Below, piece by piece: positions 35,178 through 42,100 of a DNA stretch of 64,000 nucleotides. The stretch is from the NCBI RefSeq assembly GCF_000725885.1, contig NZ_JODR01000030.1, positions 1 through 64,000 of the forward strand. The letters run 5' to 3'. Position numbers and translations under genes: made by a program. Numbering within the stretch: the first letter of the stretch is position 1; each line of letters begins with the position of its first letter. The notes under the pieces are model-generated. The model did not search any database. It saw nothing but the letters and a program-made list of their open reading frames with translations, and was not told the DNA's origin. Source of the stretch: Streptomyces albus subsp. albus (GTDB lineage: Bacteria > Actinomycetota > Actinomycetes > Streptomycetales > Streptomycetaceae).

Positions 35178-35529
35178 CGGACTCGCCGAACCGCAGGGAG
35201 GCCCGCGGCGTGTCGGCGACGGCGGCCAGCCGCCGGACCATCTCGTGCACGACGGCGACCACGGCCGGGTCATCGACCAGATAGACCTGCCGCCGCCCCT
35301 CACGCCGGGAGCGGACGAGCCCGGCCAGCTTCAGTTTCGCCAGGTGCTGGCTGACGGCGGGCAGGGTGCCGCCGACGCGTTCGGCGAGGTGCGTCACATC
35401 GCACTCGCCCTGCGAGAGGGCCCAGACGATGTGGACCCGGGAGGGCGAGGCGAGCAGCCCGAACGCCGTGGCGGCCTGAGCCAGCAGTTCGGGGGACGGG
35501 TCCGTGAAACCGCCTGCCTCCGATGTCAC
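35170..35529 (-). CDS. ArsR family transcriptional regulator
   Basis: A 119-residue winged-helix repressor. The domain spans about residues 15-95, with CDVTHLAERVGGTLPAVSQ as helix-turn-helix and GLVRSRREGRRQVYLVDD as wing. The GTG at 35529 has AGGAG seven bases upstream and is preferred over the GTG at 35586, which lacks a spaced SD. The classic CxC metal site of ArsR is absent (one cysteine only, in ECDV), so the signal may be a histidine/acidic site or not a metal. It overlaps the following P-type ATPase gene and presumably controls it. Confidence 0.9.
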   Translation of the reverse strand: MTSEAGGFTDPSPELLAQAATAFGLLASPSRVHIVWALSQGECDVTHLAERVGGTLPAVSQHLAKLKLAGLVRSRREGRRQVYLVDDPAVVAVVHEMVRRLAAVADTPRASLRFGESGA

Positions 35530-35706
35530 CGCTGCACTCCTGTCCGCGCCGTCCTCGATGGCCACGGAAGGGGGCCCGTGGCGCACCTCAGTCTAGGCGG
35601 GGCCGTGCGCTCTCCCGGCGGCCCCGTGGCGCGGTGCCGGGGCGCGGAAGGGGAGGGAGCGGCACACCGGGTGCCTGCGGGGCGTCACCGCCGGTTGCGG
35701 CACCTT

Positions 35707-35717
35707 CAGTTGCGCAA
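35707..35717 (+). promoter_or_regulatory. CAGTTGCGCAA motif, copy 2
   Basis: Identical over 11 bp to the element before the TatA-like gene at 30901-30911. It lies about 75 bp upstream of the GlsB-type start. Confidence 0.4.
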
Positions 35718-35792
35718 GCATGGAACCTTTGCGGGCCGGCCGCGCGTCCTCCCGGGTGCCGGGGCGCCCGCCCCGGGGAAAAGGAGGGTTCG

Positions 35793-36059
35793 ATGGGCAT
35801 CATCAGCTGGATCATTCTGGGCCTGCTGGCCGGGGCCATCGCGAAAATACTGCTGCCCGGACGCGACCCGGGCGGTCTGATCGGTACGGTCCTGATCGGC
35901 ATAGCCGGCGCCTTCGTCGGCGGGTGGATCTCGGCGAACTTCCTGGACCGGCCGATTCAGAAGGAGTTCTTCGACCTCCCCACCTGGGGGGCGGCCATCG
36001 GCGGCTCACTGGTCCTGCTCATCGCCTACCGTCTCCTCTTCGGCAATTCGCGGGACTGA
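35793..36059 (+). CDS. GlsB/YeaQ/YmgE family stress response membrane protein
   Basis: An 88-residue protein with three hydrophobic helices (about residues 3-21, 29-48, and 65-84). It carries the glycine-rich family pattern GLLAGAIAKILLPGRDPGG and GTVLIGIAGAFVGGWI. Such transglycosylase-associated proteins are stress-induced in many bacteria; the molecular role is unknown. The ATG at 35793 follows AAAGGAGG. Its 3' end overlaps the convergent membrane protein gene by 41 bp. Confidence 0.92.
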   Translation: MGIISWIILGLLAGAIAKILLPGRDPGGLIGTVLIGIAGAFVGGWISANFLDRPIQKEFFDLPTWGAAIGGSLVLLIAYRLLFGNSRD

Positions 36060-36747
36060 GCCCCGAGGCCCGTTCCGCCTCGGGCAGGCGGGCCCGCAGG
36101 TAGGGCAGCACGGCACGGTCCCGCAGTGCCGCGCGCCAGGCCTCGCGGGCCGCCGCGACCCGCCGCCGCGCCGCTTCGGCCCGCCCGTCGGTACCGGACC
36201 GCGCGGCGCCGTCGTCGGTGCGGTCATCGGTGCGGGGGCCGGTCTTGGAGTGCCGGCGGGCGGTGATCAGGAGCCGGCACATCCCCGCCGCACCCGTCAC
36301 GGCGGCCACCGCGGCGCCCGACCACCCCGTGACCACCAGCGATTCACCGACGTCCCGCTGGGTCTCGACCAGCGTGAGGACGTACCCCAGCAGCAGGAAG
36401 ATCACCGCCGCCGCCGCGGCCACCAGCGGTACCAGCACCGCGAGCGCGGCGAGCAGCCCACCGCCCGAGCCCCCCGGCGTCCGGGATCCGGGTGCCGCAC
36501 CGGCGACTCCCCCGCCGGCCCGGACCCGGCACAGTTCGCGGTATTCAGCGGCGGCCGGCCGGGCGACGTCCTCGGCCGACGCGAGCGCCCAGTCGCGGAG
36601 AAGAGCGGCGGTGCCCTCGGGGGCGGTGCGCAGGCCCCGGCGCAGCGGCTCGGACCGCAGCACCTCGTCCACCACCTCCGCGAACGCCGCCCGGTCCTCC
36701 GGCTGGAAGGCGGGACCGTCCCCGCCCGTGGCCGGCGATGCTCCCAT
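36019..36747 (-). CDS. Membrane protein of unknown function under BlaI-type operator
   Basis: A 242-residue protein. Residues 1-90 are acidic and probably cytoplasmic (EDRAAFAEVVDEVLRSEP). Two hydrophobic helices follow (about 101-126 and 143-162), then a basic alanine/arginine-rich C-terminal region of about 75 residues, probably helical. I do not recognise a family. The ATG at 36747 follows GGAAGGAAG; the in-frame starts upstream would run into the operator. A copy of the palindrome lies 40 bp upstream, which places it with the terD/terB group. It is divergent from blaI. Confidence 0.8.
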   Translation of the reverse strand: MGASPATGGDGPAFQPEDRAAFAEVVDEVLRSEPLRRGLRTAPEGTAALLRDWALASAEDVARPAAAEYRELCRVRAGGGVAGAAPGSRTPGGSGGGLLAALAVLVPLVAAAAAVIFLLLGYVLTLVETQRDVGESLVVTGWSGAAVAAVTGAAGMCRLLITARRHSKTGPRTDDRTDDGAARSGTDGRAEAARRRVAAAREAWRAALRDRAVLPYLRARLPEAERASGLSPANCRRGDGRR

Positions 36748-36780
36748 TACTCTTCCTTCCGGTACGACTGACGACAAGCA

Positions 36781-36802
36781 AAAATCTACAAGCCTGTAGA
36801 AG
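36781..36802 (-). promoter_or_regulatory. BlaI/MecI-type operator, membrane protein/blaI intergenic region
   Basis: On the minus strand TTCTACAGGCTTGTAGATTTTT has the same CTACA-N4-TGTAG core and ATTTT flank as the terD and terB copies. It lies 40 bp before the membrane protein gene and 140 bp before the divergent BlaI gene, so it could also mediate autoregulation. Confidence 0.7.
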
Positions 36803-36940
36803 ATACTGGACGGACGGTCACCCGGACCACACGGTCACGGCCGCCCCGGCCCGCCGTACCGTCCGGCACACCGGCCGGCGGACACGGCGGGCGGCGTGCG
36901 GAACCGGCGGGCGACCGCCGTCGGGCGCGGAGGAGGGAAC

Positions 36941-37360
36941 GTGGGCAACACGGCGCGCGAGCCGGGGCGCCGGCGCGGACAGGGCGAGCTGGAGGCCATG
37001 GTGCTGACCGCCCTGCACGAGGCACCCGGCCCGGTCACCGCGGCCTGGGTGCGGGAACACCTGGGCGGCGACCTGGCGTACACCACCGTCGTCACGATCC
37101 TCACCCGGCTGCTGGCCAAACGCGCGGTGACCAGGGAGAAGTCCGGGCGCTCCTTCGCCTGGACCCCCGCGGCCGACGCCGCGGGACTGGCCGCGCACCG
37201 GATGCGGCAGGTCCTCGACGGCGAGAGCGACCGGGACACCGTGCTGACCCGCTTCGTCTCCGGACTGACGGACCACGACGAGCGCCTGCTGCGCACCCTG
37301 CTGCGGCACACCGCCGACGAGACGCCCGAGAACGGCGGCACACCGGGGGAGAACGACTGA
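36941..37360 (+). CDS. BlaI/MecI/CopY family transcriptional repressor
   Basis: A 139-residue winged-helix protein of the Penicillinase-repressor family. Domain landmarks are GELEAMVLTALHEAPGPVTA (about residues 16-35), AYTTVVTILTRLLAKRAV (recognition helix, about 50-67), and the wing REKSGRSFAWTP. BlaI dimers hold TACA/TGTA palindromes until cleaved after a signal sensed by an M56 membrane protease. The GTG at 36941 follows GGAGGAGG. The M56 gene starts four bases after its stop. The four CTACA-N4-TGTAG sites in this island are the natural candidates for its targets; no beta-lactamase is nearby. Confidence 0.93.
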   Translation: MGNTAREPGRRRGQGELEAMVLTALHEAPGPVTAAWVREHLGGDLAYTTVVTILTRLLAKRAVTREKSGRSFAWTPAADAAGLAAHRMRQVLDGESDRDTVLTRFVSGLTDHDERLLRTLLRHTADETPENGGTPGEND

Positions 37361-37363
37361 GCC

Positions 37364-38314
37364 GTGGGCTTCTTCGTCCTCCTCCCCCTCGTCCTGCCCC
37401 TGACCTCCTGGCCGGTGGCCCGGCTCGCGGAACGGCGGCTGCACCCCCGCGCCACCACGCGGCTGCTGGTGGGCGTGGGCGTCGTCCTGGCCGCGTGCAG
37501 CACGGTGTGCCTGGGCCTGCTCGTGGTCGTCGGCACCGCCCAACTGCCCGGCAACCCGCTGCCGGACGCCTGGTCGGACCCCGAGGTCCGGGCGGCCGTC
37601 CCCTACGACGAGATGCTGGGCAAGGCGTCCATCCCGGCGCTGGTCCTCCTGCTGGGGAAATGCGGCAGCACGCTGGTGCGGCACCGGCGCGTCCAGCGAC
37701 GCGTACGCCGGGCGCTGGAGGGCTTGCGCGACTCCCGCGTGGCCGTCCTCCCCGACAGTGCGCCCTACGCCTTCACCCTCCCCGGAAGCCGGCGCCGGCG
37801 CTCCCGCATCGTGGTGTCCACCGCCATGCTCGACGCGCTCGAACCGTCCGAACGGCGCGCCCTGTTCGCCCATGAACGGGCCCACCTGACGGCACGCCAC
37901 ACCCGCATGCTGCTGCTCTCCGAGCTGGCGGCCGACGCCCACCCCTTCCTGCGGCCCCTGCGGACGGCCGTCGCCTTCGGCGTGGAGCGGTGGGCGGACG
38001 AGGAGGCCGCCCGGGAGGTCGGCGACCGGCGGCTGACCGCACGCGCCGTCGGCAAGGCCGCACTGCTGGCCAACGGGAGCCCGGCGCGGACCGTTCCCGC
38101 GGTCGCGGGAGCCGGACAGGTCCCCCGCCGTGTGCAGGCCCTGCTGGACCCCGCGCCGAGCACCCGGCTGTGGCTGCCCACCACCACGGCGCCCGGCCTG
38201 GTGGCCGGCCTCGCCGCCTGGCTGGCCGCGGCCGGCGCCGCCACCTCCGCCCTCTCGGCGGCCAACGCGGCGGTCGCACTGGCGGCCATCCTCCACGCCG
38301 CCACCCCGCTGTGA
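37364..38314 (+). CDS. M56 family membrane metalloprotease (BlaR1-type, no sensor domain)
   Basis: A 316-residue membrane protease. Helices lie at about residues 2-20, 35-57, 85-97, and 275-310. The zinc motif is HERAH at residues 170-174, with a downstream glutamate in ERWADEEAARE as possible third ligand. It lacks the extracellular penicillin-binding domain of BlaR1, like most actinobacterial M56 proteins. Family members cleave the partner BlaI repressor. The GTG at 37364 is four bases after the blaI stop, so the two are one operon. The signal it senses is unknown. A hairpin terminator follows. Confidence 0.92.
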   Translation: MGFFVLLPLVLPLTSWPVARLAERRLHPRATTRLLVGVGVVLAACSTVCLGLLVVVGTAQLPGNPLPDAWSDPEVRAAVPYDEMLGKASIPALVLLLGKCGSTLVRHRRVQRRVRRALEGLRDSRVAVLPDSAPYAFTLPGSRRRRSRIVVSTAMLDALEPSERRALFAHERAHLTARHTRMLLLSELAADAHPFLRPLRTAVAFGVERWADEEAAREVGDRRLTARAVGKAALLANGSPARTVPAVAGAGQVPRRVQALLDPAPSTRLWLPTTTAPGLVAGLAAWLAAAGAATSALSAANAAVALAAILHAATPL

Positions 38315-38343
38315 CTCCGGGGGAGTTCACTCCGCCCTCACGC

Positions 38344-38383
38344 GGACGGGCCCGTGGCACGCACTGGCGCCACGGGCCCGTCC
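38344..38383 (+). terminator. Hairpin terminator after blaI-M56 operon
   Basis: GGACGGGCCCGTGGC and GCCACGGGCCCGTCC form a perfect 15-bp stem with a 10-nt loop, followed by GTCTT. Confidence 0.85.
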
Positions 38384-38413
38384 GTCTTCGTCGCCGTACG
38401 GCGGACCGACGGT

Positions 38414-38443
38414 GAGTGCCCGGCCGCCGCGAGCCGGGCACTC
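38414..38443 (-). terminator. Hairpin terminator after hsp20
   Basis: GAGTGCCCGGC and GCCGGGCACTC form an 11-bp stem with an 8-nt loop, 45 bp beyond the stop of the convergent Hsp20 gene. Confidence 0.75.
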
Positions 38444-38487
38444 GTGGTGTTCTTCTCCGCGTCCGCCGCGGGTTTCCGGCCGACGCC

Positions 38488-38922
38488 TCAGCCGCTGATC
38501 TCCTTGCGGCCGGACCGCCCGATCTCGATCTTCCGGGGCTTGGCGCGCTCCGCGATCGGGATGCGCAGCGTGAGGACGCCCGCCTCGTAGTCGGCGTCGA
38601 TGTGCTCGGTGTCGAGCGTGTCGGCGAGCATCACCTGGCGCGAGAACACCCCCAGGGGACGCTCCGACAGCTCCATCTGCACGTCCTCACCCCTGGCCGA
38701 CGGCCGCCGCTCGGCCTTGACGGTGAGCATGTTGCGCTCGACGTCGATGTCGATGGCGTCGGGGCTGACACCCGGCAGATCGAGGGTGATCACGTACTGG
38801 TCGCCCTCGCGGTAGGCGTCCATCGGCATCGCCGAGGGCCGCGACCAGGTGCCGGGCTGGTTGCCGAAGAACTGCTGCGTGAGCCGGTCGAGCTCACGGA
38901 AGGGGTCGATGCGCATGAGCAT
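38488..38922 (-). CDS. Hsp20/alpha-crystallin small heat shock protein
   Basis: A 144-residue holdase chaperone. The short N-terminal arm MLMRIDPFRELDRLTQQFF is followed by the alpha-crystallin domain (about residues 35-130), with YVITLDLPGVSPDAIDIDVE, ERPLGVFSRQVMLADTLD and the closing AGVLTLRIPI. The C-terminal tail contains RKIEIGRSG, a variant of the I-x-I anchor. It resembles Streptomyces Hsp18. The ATG at 38922 follows GGAGGTG. A promoter embedded in a 7-3-7 palindrome lies about 70 bp upstream. Confidence 0.94.
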   Translation of the reverse strand: MLMRIDPFRELDRLTQQFFGNQPGTWSRPSAMPMDAYREGDQYVITLDLPGVSPDAIDIDVERNMLTVKAERRPSARGEDVQMELSERPLGVFSRQVMLADTLDTEHIDADYEAGVLTLRIPIAERAKPRKIEIGRSGRKEISG

Positions 38923-38985
38923 TGTGAAACACCTCCGGTTGCTCCAGGCAGTTCCTGCCATGCCGATGCGCTTAACCGATTCCCG

Positions 38986-39013
38986 TTGTAACACGTCGTC
39001 CGATGGACGACAA
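38986..39013 (-). promoter_or_regulatory. hsp20 promoter with inverted repeat
   Basis: On the minus strand TTGTCG (39008-39013) and TTACAA (38986-38991) are 16 bp apart. The spacer holds the perfect palindrome GTCGTCC-gat-GGACGAC (38995-39011), which overlaps the -35 box. A repressor bound here would block the promoter, as RheA does for hsp18 of S. albus, though this sequence is not the published RheA site. Confidence 0.6.
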
Positions 39014-39170
39014 GCAACGGCGTCATCCAAGCGCTGACACCGACCCGACCGCGACCCGACGGTCCGACGGCCCGACGACTGACGGCCGGCGGCTGACAGC
39101 CGGGCCCGCCGGAGAGGGCACCCGGAGACGGACCGGCGCGGCACGCCGGTCCGCCCGTGGCGCCCCGGGA

Positions 39171-39407
39171 TCAGGACCGCTCGTGCGGGGTATCGCGTTC
39201 GACCACCCGTCCGGTCACGACGTGCGGCGCCTGCGCCTTTGCACCGGGGACGGGACGGGACGCGTTCTCCTCCTTCATCGCCTTCCGCTCGCTCTTGAGG
39301 ATGCGTGCCGCCTTCCCCGCCGAGCGGGCCAGCTCGGGCAGCTTCTTGGCCCCGAGGACCAGAACCACGACGATGAGCACCAGGGCCAGTTCACTCAACC
39401 CGAACAT
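39171..39407 (-). CDS. tatA: TatA-like twin-arginine translocase subunit (second copy)
   Basis: A 78-residue TatA-type protein: one hydrophobic helix (MFGLSELALVLIVVVLVLG), then the amphipathic helix KKLPELARSAGKAARILKSE and a charged tail. It is close to the other TatA-like protein of the island at 30647-30868, including ARILKSERKAMKEE against [14 protein letters not shown], so one may be a duplicate of the other. The ATG at 39407 directly precedes the helix. A copy of the BlaI-type palindrome lies about 55 bp upstream in the same orientation. Tat paralogues outside tatABC may serve a dedicated cargo. Confidence 0.9.
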   Translation of the reverse strand: MFGLSELALVLIVVVLVLGAKKLPELARSAGKAARILKSERKAMKEENASRPVPGAKAQAPHVVTGRVVERDTPHERS

Positions 39408-39460
39408 CAGGTCCACTCTCCACATGCAGGCGGGGCGACCGCCGAGACCGGCGACGTCTT

Positions 39461-39482
39461 GAAAACTACAGTGTTGTAGAAG
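39461..39482 (-). promoter_or_regulatory. BlaI/MecI-type operator between tatA-like and spo0M genes
   Basis: On the minus strand TTCTACAACACTGTAGTTTTC is the fourth copy of the palindrome (CTACA at 39466-39470, TGTAG at 39475-39479, plus coordinates). Its conserved flanks point to the TatA-like gene, but it also lies 113 bp upstream of the divergent spo0M-like gene and could control both. Confidence 0.7.
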
Positions 39483-39592
39483 CCTGGCGTAGCGTGGTGT
39501 GCACGGCAAGTACGCCTCACCGGGCCCCGGATGGGGCGGACTGCCCGTACAGCATTCGATGCACTGGACAACAACTGAAGGAGAACGCCGCG

Positions 39593-40585
39593 ATGGTGTT
39601 CAAACGGCTTCTGGGCGCGCTCGGTGTGGGCGGCCCGTCGGTGGACACGGTCCTGGACGACGGCCCCGTGCGGCCGGGCGGCCCACTGTCCGGGCAGGTA
39701 CACCTCGAAGGCGGCAGCGCCGACCACGAGATCGAACAGATCTCGCTCGAACTCGTCGCCCGGGTCGAGGCCGAGCACGAGGACGGGGAGCGGGAAGGCA
39801 CCGTCGCTTTCGGCCGTTTCGCCGTCGGCGGCGGCTTCCGCCTCGCCGAAGGGGAACGGCGCAGTGTCCCCTTCACCGTCACCCTCCCCTGGGAGACACC
39901 GGTCACTGAACTGCACGGACAGCAACTCGGCGTCGTCCTCGGGGTGCGCACCGAACTGGCCGTGGCCGGCGCAAAGGACAAGGGCGACCTCGACCCGCTG
40001 TCCGTGGCACCGCTGCCCGCGCAGGAGGCCGTGCTGGAGGCGTTCGGCCGGCTGGGCTTCGGCTTCCTGTCCGCGGACCTGGAACTCGGCCACATCCGCG
40101 GCACCGGACAGACGCTCCCCTTCTACCAGGAGATCGAGCTGTCCCCGTCCCCGCAGTACGCGCACGCCGTCAACGAGGTCGAGGTGACGTTCCTGGCCAC
40201 ACCCGGCGGCATGGAGGTCGTCCTGGAGGCCGACAAACGCGGCGGGCTCTTCCACGGCGGGTACGACGCGGTCAACCGCTTCACCGTCTCGCACGACGGA
40301 GTCCAGCACCTCGACTGGGAAGCCGAAGTCGACTCCTGGATGCGGCAGATGACGGAGAGCCGCGGGGCGTATGCGGCGGGCCACGGCGGCCCCTACCCGG
40401 CCCCGCACGACGGAGGGCACCCGTACGAGGCCGCGCACGGCGGCGGTCACCACCGCTCGGGGCCCGGTACGGGCGCCGTCGTGGCCGGTGCGGCGGCCGG
40501 ACTCGCCGTCGGCGCGGTCGGCGGTTTCGTCGCCGCCGAAGTCATCGACGAGGTCTTCGACGACGATGACGAGGACGACGACTGA
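39593..40585 (+). CDS. Spo0M family sporulation protein
   Basis: A 330-residue cytoplasmic protein of the Spo0M/SporulationM family, an arrestin-like double beta-sandwich. The arrestin-like part occupies about residues 1-255: VDTVLDDGPVRPGGPLSGQV, then EIEQISLELVARVE, VPFTVTLPWETPVTELHG, RTELAVAGAKDKGDLDPLSV and YAHAVNEVEVTFLATP. The tail is His/Gly/Pro-rich, then a hydrophobic glycine-alanine segment (about 297-318), and ends with a run of aspartates. The ATG at 39593 follows GAAGGAG. A strong terminator follows. Spo0M affects sporulation and membrane-associated processes in Bacillus. Confidence 0.92.
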   Translation: MVFKRLLGALGVGGPSVDTVLDDGPVRPGGPLSGQVHLEGGSADHEIEQISLELVARVEAEHEDGEREGTVAFGRFAVGGGFRLAEGERRSVPFTVTLPWETPVTELHGQQLGVVLGVRTELAVAGAKDKGDLDPLSVAPLPAQEAVLEAFGRLGFGFLSADLELGHIRGTGQTLPFYQEIELSPSPQYAHAVNEVEVTFLATPGGMEVVLEADKRGGLFHGGYDAVNRFTVSHDGVQHLDWEAEVDSWMRQMTESRGAYAAGHGGPYPAPHDGGHPYEAAHGGGHHRSGPGTGAVVAGAAAGLAVGAVGGFVAAEVIDEVFDDDDEDDD

Positions 40586-40608
40586 GCGCACCCGGAGCAC
40601 ACCCGGCA

Positions 40609-40640
40609 GGGGCCCTGGCGCGGCACGGCGCCAGGGCCCC
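40609..40640 (+). terminator. Hairpin terminator after spo0M
   Basis: GGGGCCCTGGCGC and GCGCCAGGGCCCC form a perfect 13-bp stem with a 6-nt loop. Confidence 0.88.
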
Positions 40641-41185
40641 GCGCCTCGGACGGCGAGCGGCCTCCCGCACGCCGCCGGCCGGCGCAGATCGGTGCGGGTC
40701 CGGTTCCGGCCGTAGGGGTGGTGCGGCGGGCGGTGGGCGGTCCCGGCCGGAACACGGGACCACTCCCCTGATGTCCGGGATTGCGCGCGCAGCCCGGGGA
40801 CAAGTCGCTCGACGGTGAGGCCGGGAGCCGCTCGGGCAGCGACGAGCGCTCCCGGACGTCCGGGGCGAGGGCGTGGCAGCGCCCGCGTGCCGGCACGGCC
40901 GACCGCCCGTCCCCGGTCCGTGACGGAACGCGGCGGACCGGCGGGCCCGCACCCGCCCCTCGCCGGGGTGCCGTCACCGTGCGCCGTCGCGGGGGACGCT
41001 CCGCGGCATGCCGCCGGGATGCGAGCGGTCGCCGGGCCGCGCACTCTGGGAAGCGGCGGACCTTGCGACGGGTGGTCCGTCCGACGGCGGTGGCCTGCGG
41101 AGCGGCGGTGGCCCGCCGGATGGCCGAGGACGGCCCCTCCCGGGGCCGCGATGCCGTTCAGGTCCGCGATATCGCTGGAGTCGCA
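40641..41185. other. Non-coding stretch upstream of the GtrA-like gene
   Basis: About 545 bp of very GC-rich sequence. Open frames exist on both strands but are arginine/proline-rich shadows without similarity, ribosome site or codon pattern. I see no repeat or RNA gene. Confidence 0.45.
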
Positions 41186-42040
41186 GTGGCACAGACCGAC
41201 GCAGCCGACAGGAGCCCCGTCACGCGCCGGATCCGCGCACTGGCCGACGAGGTCGTGGGATTCGCTCTCGTGGGCGGAGCGGGCATCGCCGTGAACTTCG
41301 CGGTGTTCGATCTGTGCCGGGCCCTGACACCGCTGAACGTGCTGGCGAGCAGCCTCGTGGGCACCGGCGTGGCGATCGTCGGCAACTACTTCGGGTTCCG
41401 CCACTTCACCTACCGCGACCGCGACAAGCGGTGCCCGGGGCGGCAGTTCACGCTGTTCGTCGTCTTCAGCCTGGTGGGGCTGGTCATCGAGAACGGCACG
41501 CTCTGGGTCGCCGCCCACGAGCTCGGCCGCCAAGGTGCTCTGGAGAGCAACCTCGTCAAGGCCCTGGGCATCACGGCCGCCGCCACCTTCCGGTTCGCGG
41601 CCTACCGCACCTGGGTCTTCCGACGACGGCCCGCCGCCCCGGCCGCACGCCGCGTCCCCGTTCCCGATGCGTGCGGCTCTGACGCAGGCGACACCCGTGT
41701 GCGCGGCCCCGGCCGCCGGACCCCCGCCCACAGGTCCCGCGCCCGCCGGACGCCCGGGACGGGGCGACGGCCCCACCGGTCCGTGCCTCCCGTGCTGGTG
41801 CCCGCCGGTGGCGGAGCCGCCTGGCCGCGCCCCCACGCCGACGCCCCGCCCGAGACGTCCCGGTGGCCGGCGGCCCCCGGCCACCGACCCGCCCGGCCCG
41901 CCCGGCACGGAGCCGCCCCCGTACCGGCCGGCGGCGGCTGCCCGCACGAGGCGGTCTGGCAGTACACCGGGGACGGCCGGCCGCAGGCGGGGCATCGACG
42001 GTGCGGGACGGGCGCGCAGCCACGCGGGAGGTCCCGATGA
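41186..42040 (+). CDS. GtrA family membrane protein with long basic tail
   Basis: A 284-residue protein. Residues 15-150 form the GtrA domain with four helices, including FALVGGAGIAVNFAVFDLC, ASSLVGTGVAIVGNYFGFRH, LFVVFSLVGLVIENGTLW and ALGITAAATFRFAAYRTWVF. GtrA proteins help move polyprenyl-phosphate sugars across the membrane. The remaining 130 residues are Pro/Arg/Gly-rich and look disordered, or are a frame extension caused by loss of the original stop. The GTG at 41186 has GGAG at good spacing; longer starts exist. It precedes a membrane glycosyltransferase, its likely partner. Confidence 0.82.
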   Translation: MAQTDAADRSPVTRRIRALADEVVGFALVGGAGIAVNFAVFDLCRALTPLNVLASSLVGTGVAIVGNYFGFRHFTYRDRDKRCPGRQFTLFVVFSLVGLVIENGTLWVAAHELGRQGALESNLVKALGITAAATFRFAAYRTWVFRRRPAAPAARRVPVPDACGSDAGDTRVRGPGRRTPAHRSRARRTPGTGRRPHRSVPPVLVPAGGGAAWPRPHADAPPETSRWPAAPGHRPARPARHGAAPVPAGGGCPHEAVWQYTGDGRPQAGHRRCGTGAQPRGRSR

Positions 42041-42100
42041 CGGCCGTCCCCCTGCCCCCGGCGTTCCGTGCCCAGGCCCCCCTTATCTGACGGAGCCGCC

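Noticed and set aside
31377..35354. A plus-strand open frame of 1,325 codons antisense to the P-type ATPase and overlapping the LCP gene
   Set aside because: Low-complexity shadow; the LCP gene in another frame and the ATPase on the minus strand carry all recognised domains.
36784..36801. The CTACA-N4-TGTAG palindromes as simple terminators
   Set aside because: The stems are only 6 bp, all lie upstream of genes at promoter distance, and share flanking bases, which fits operators better.
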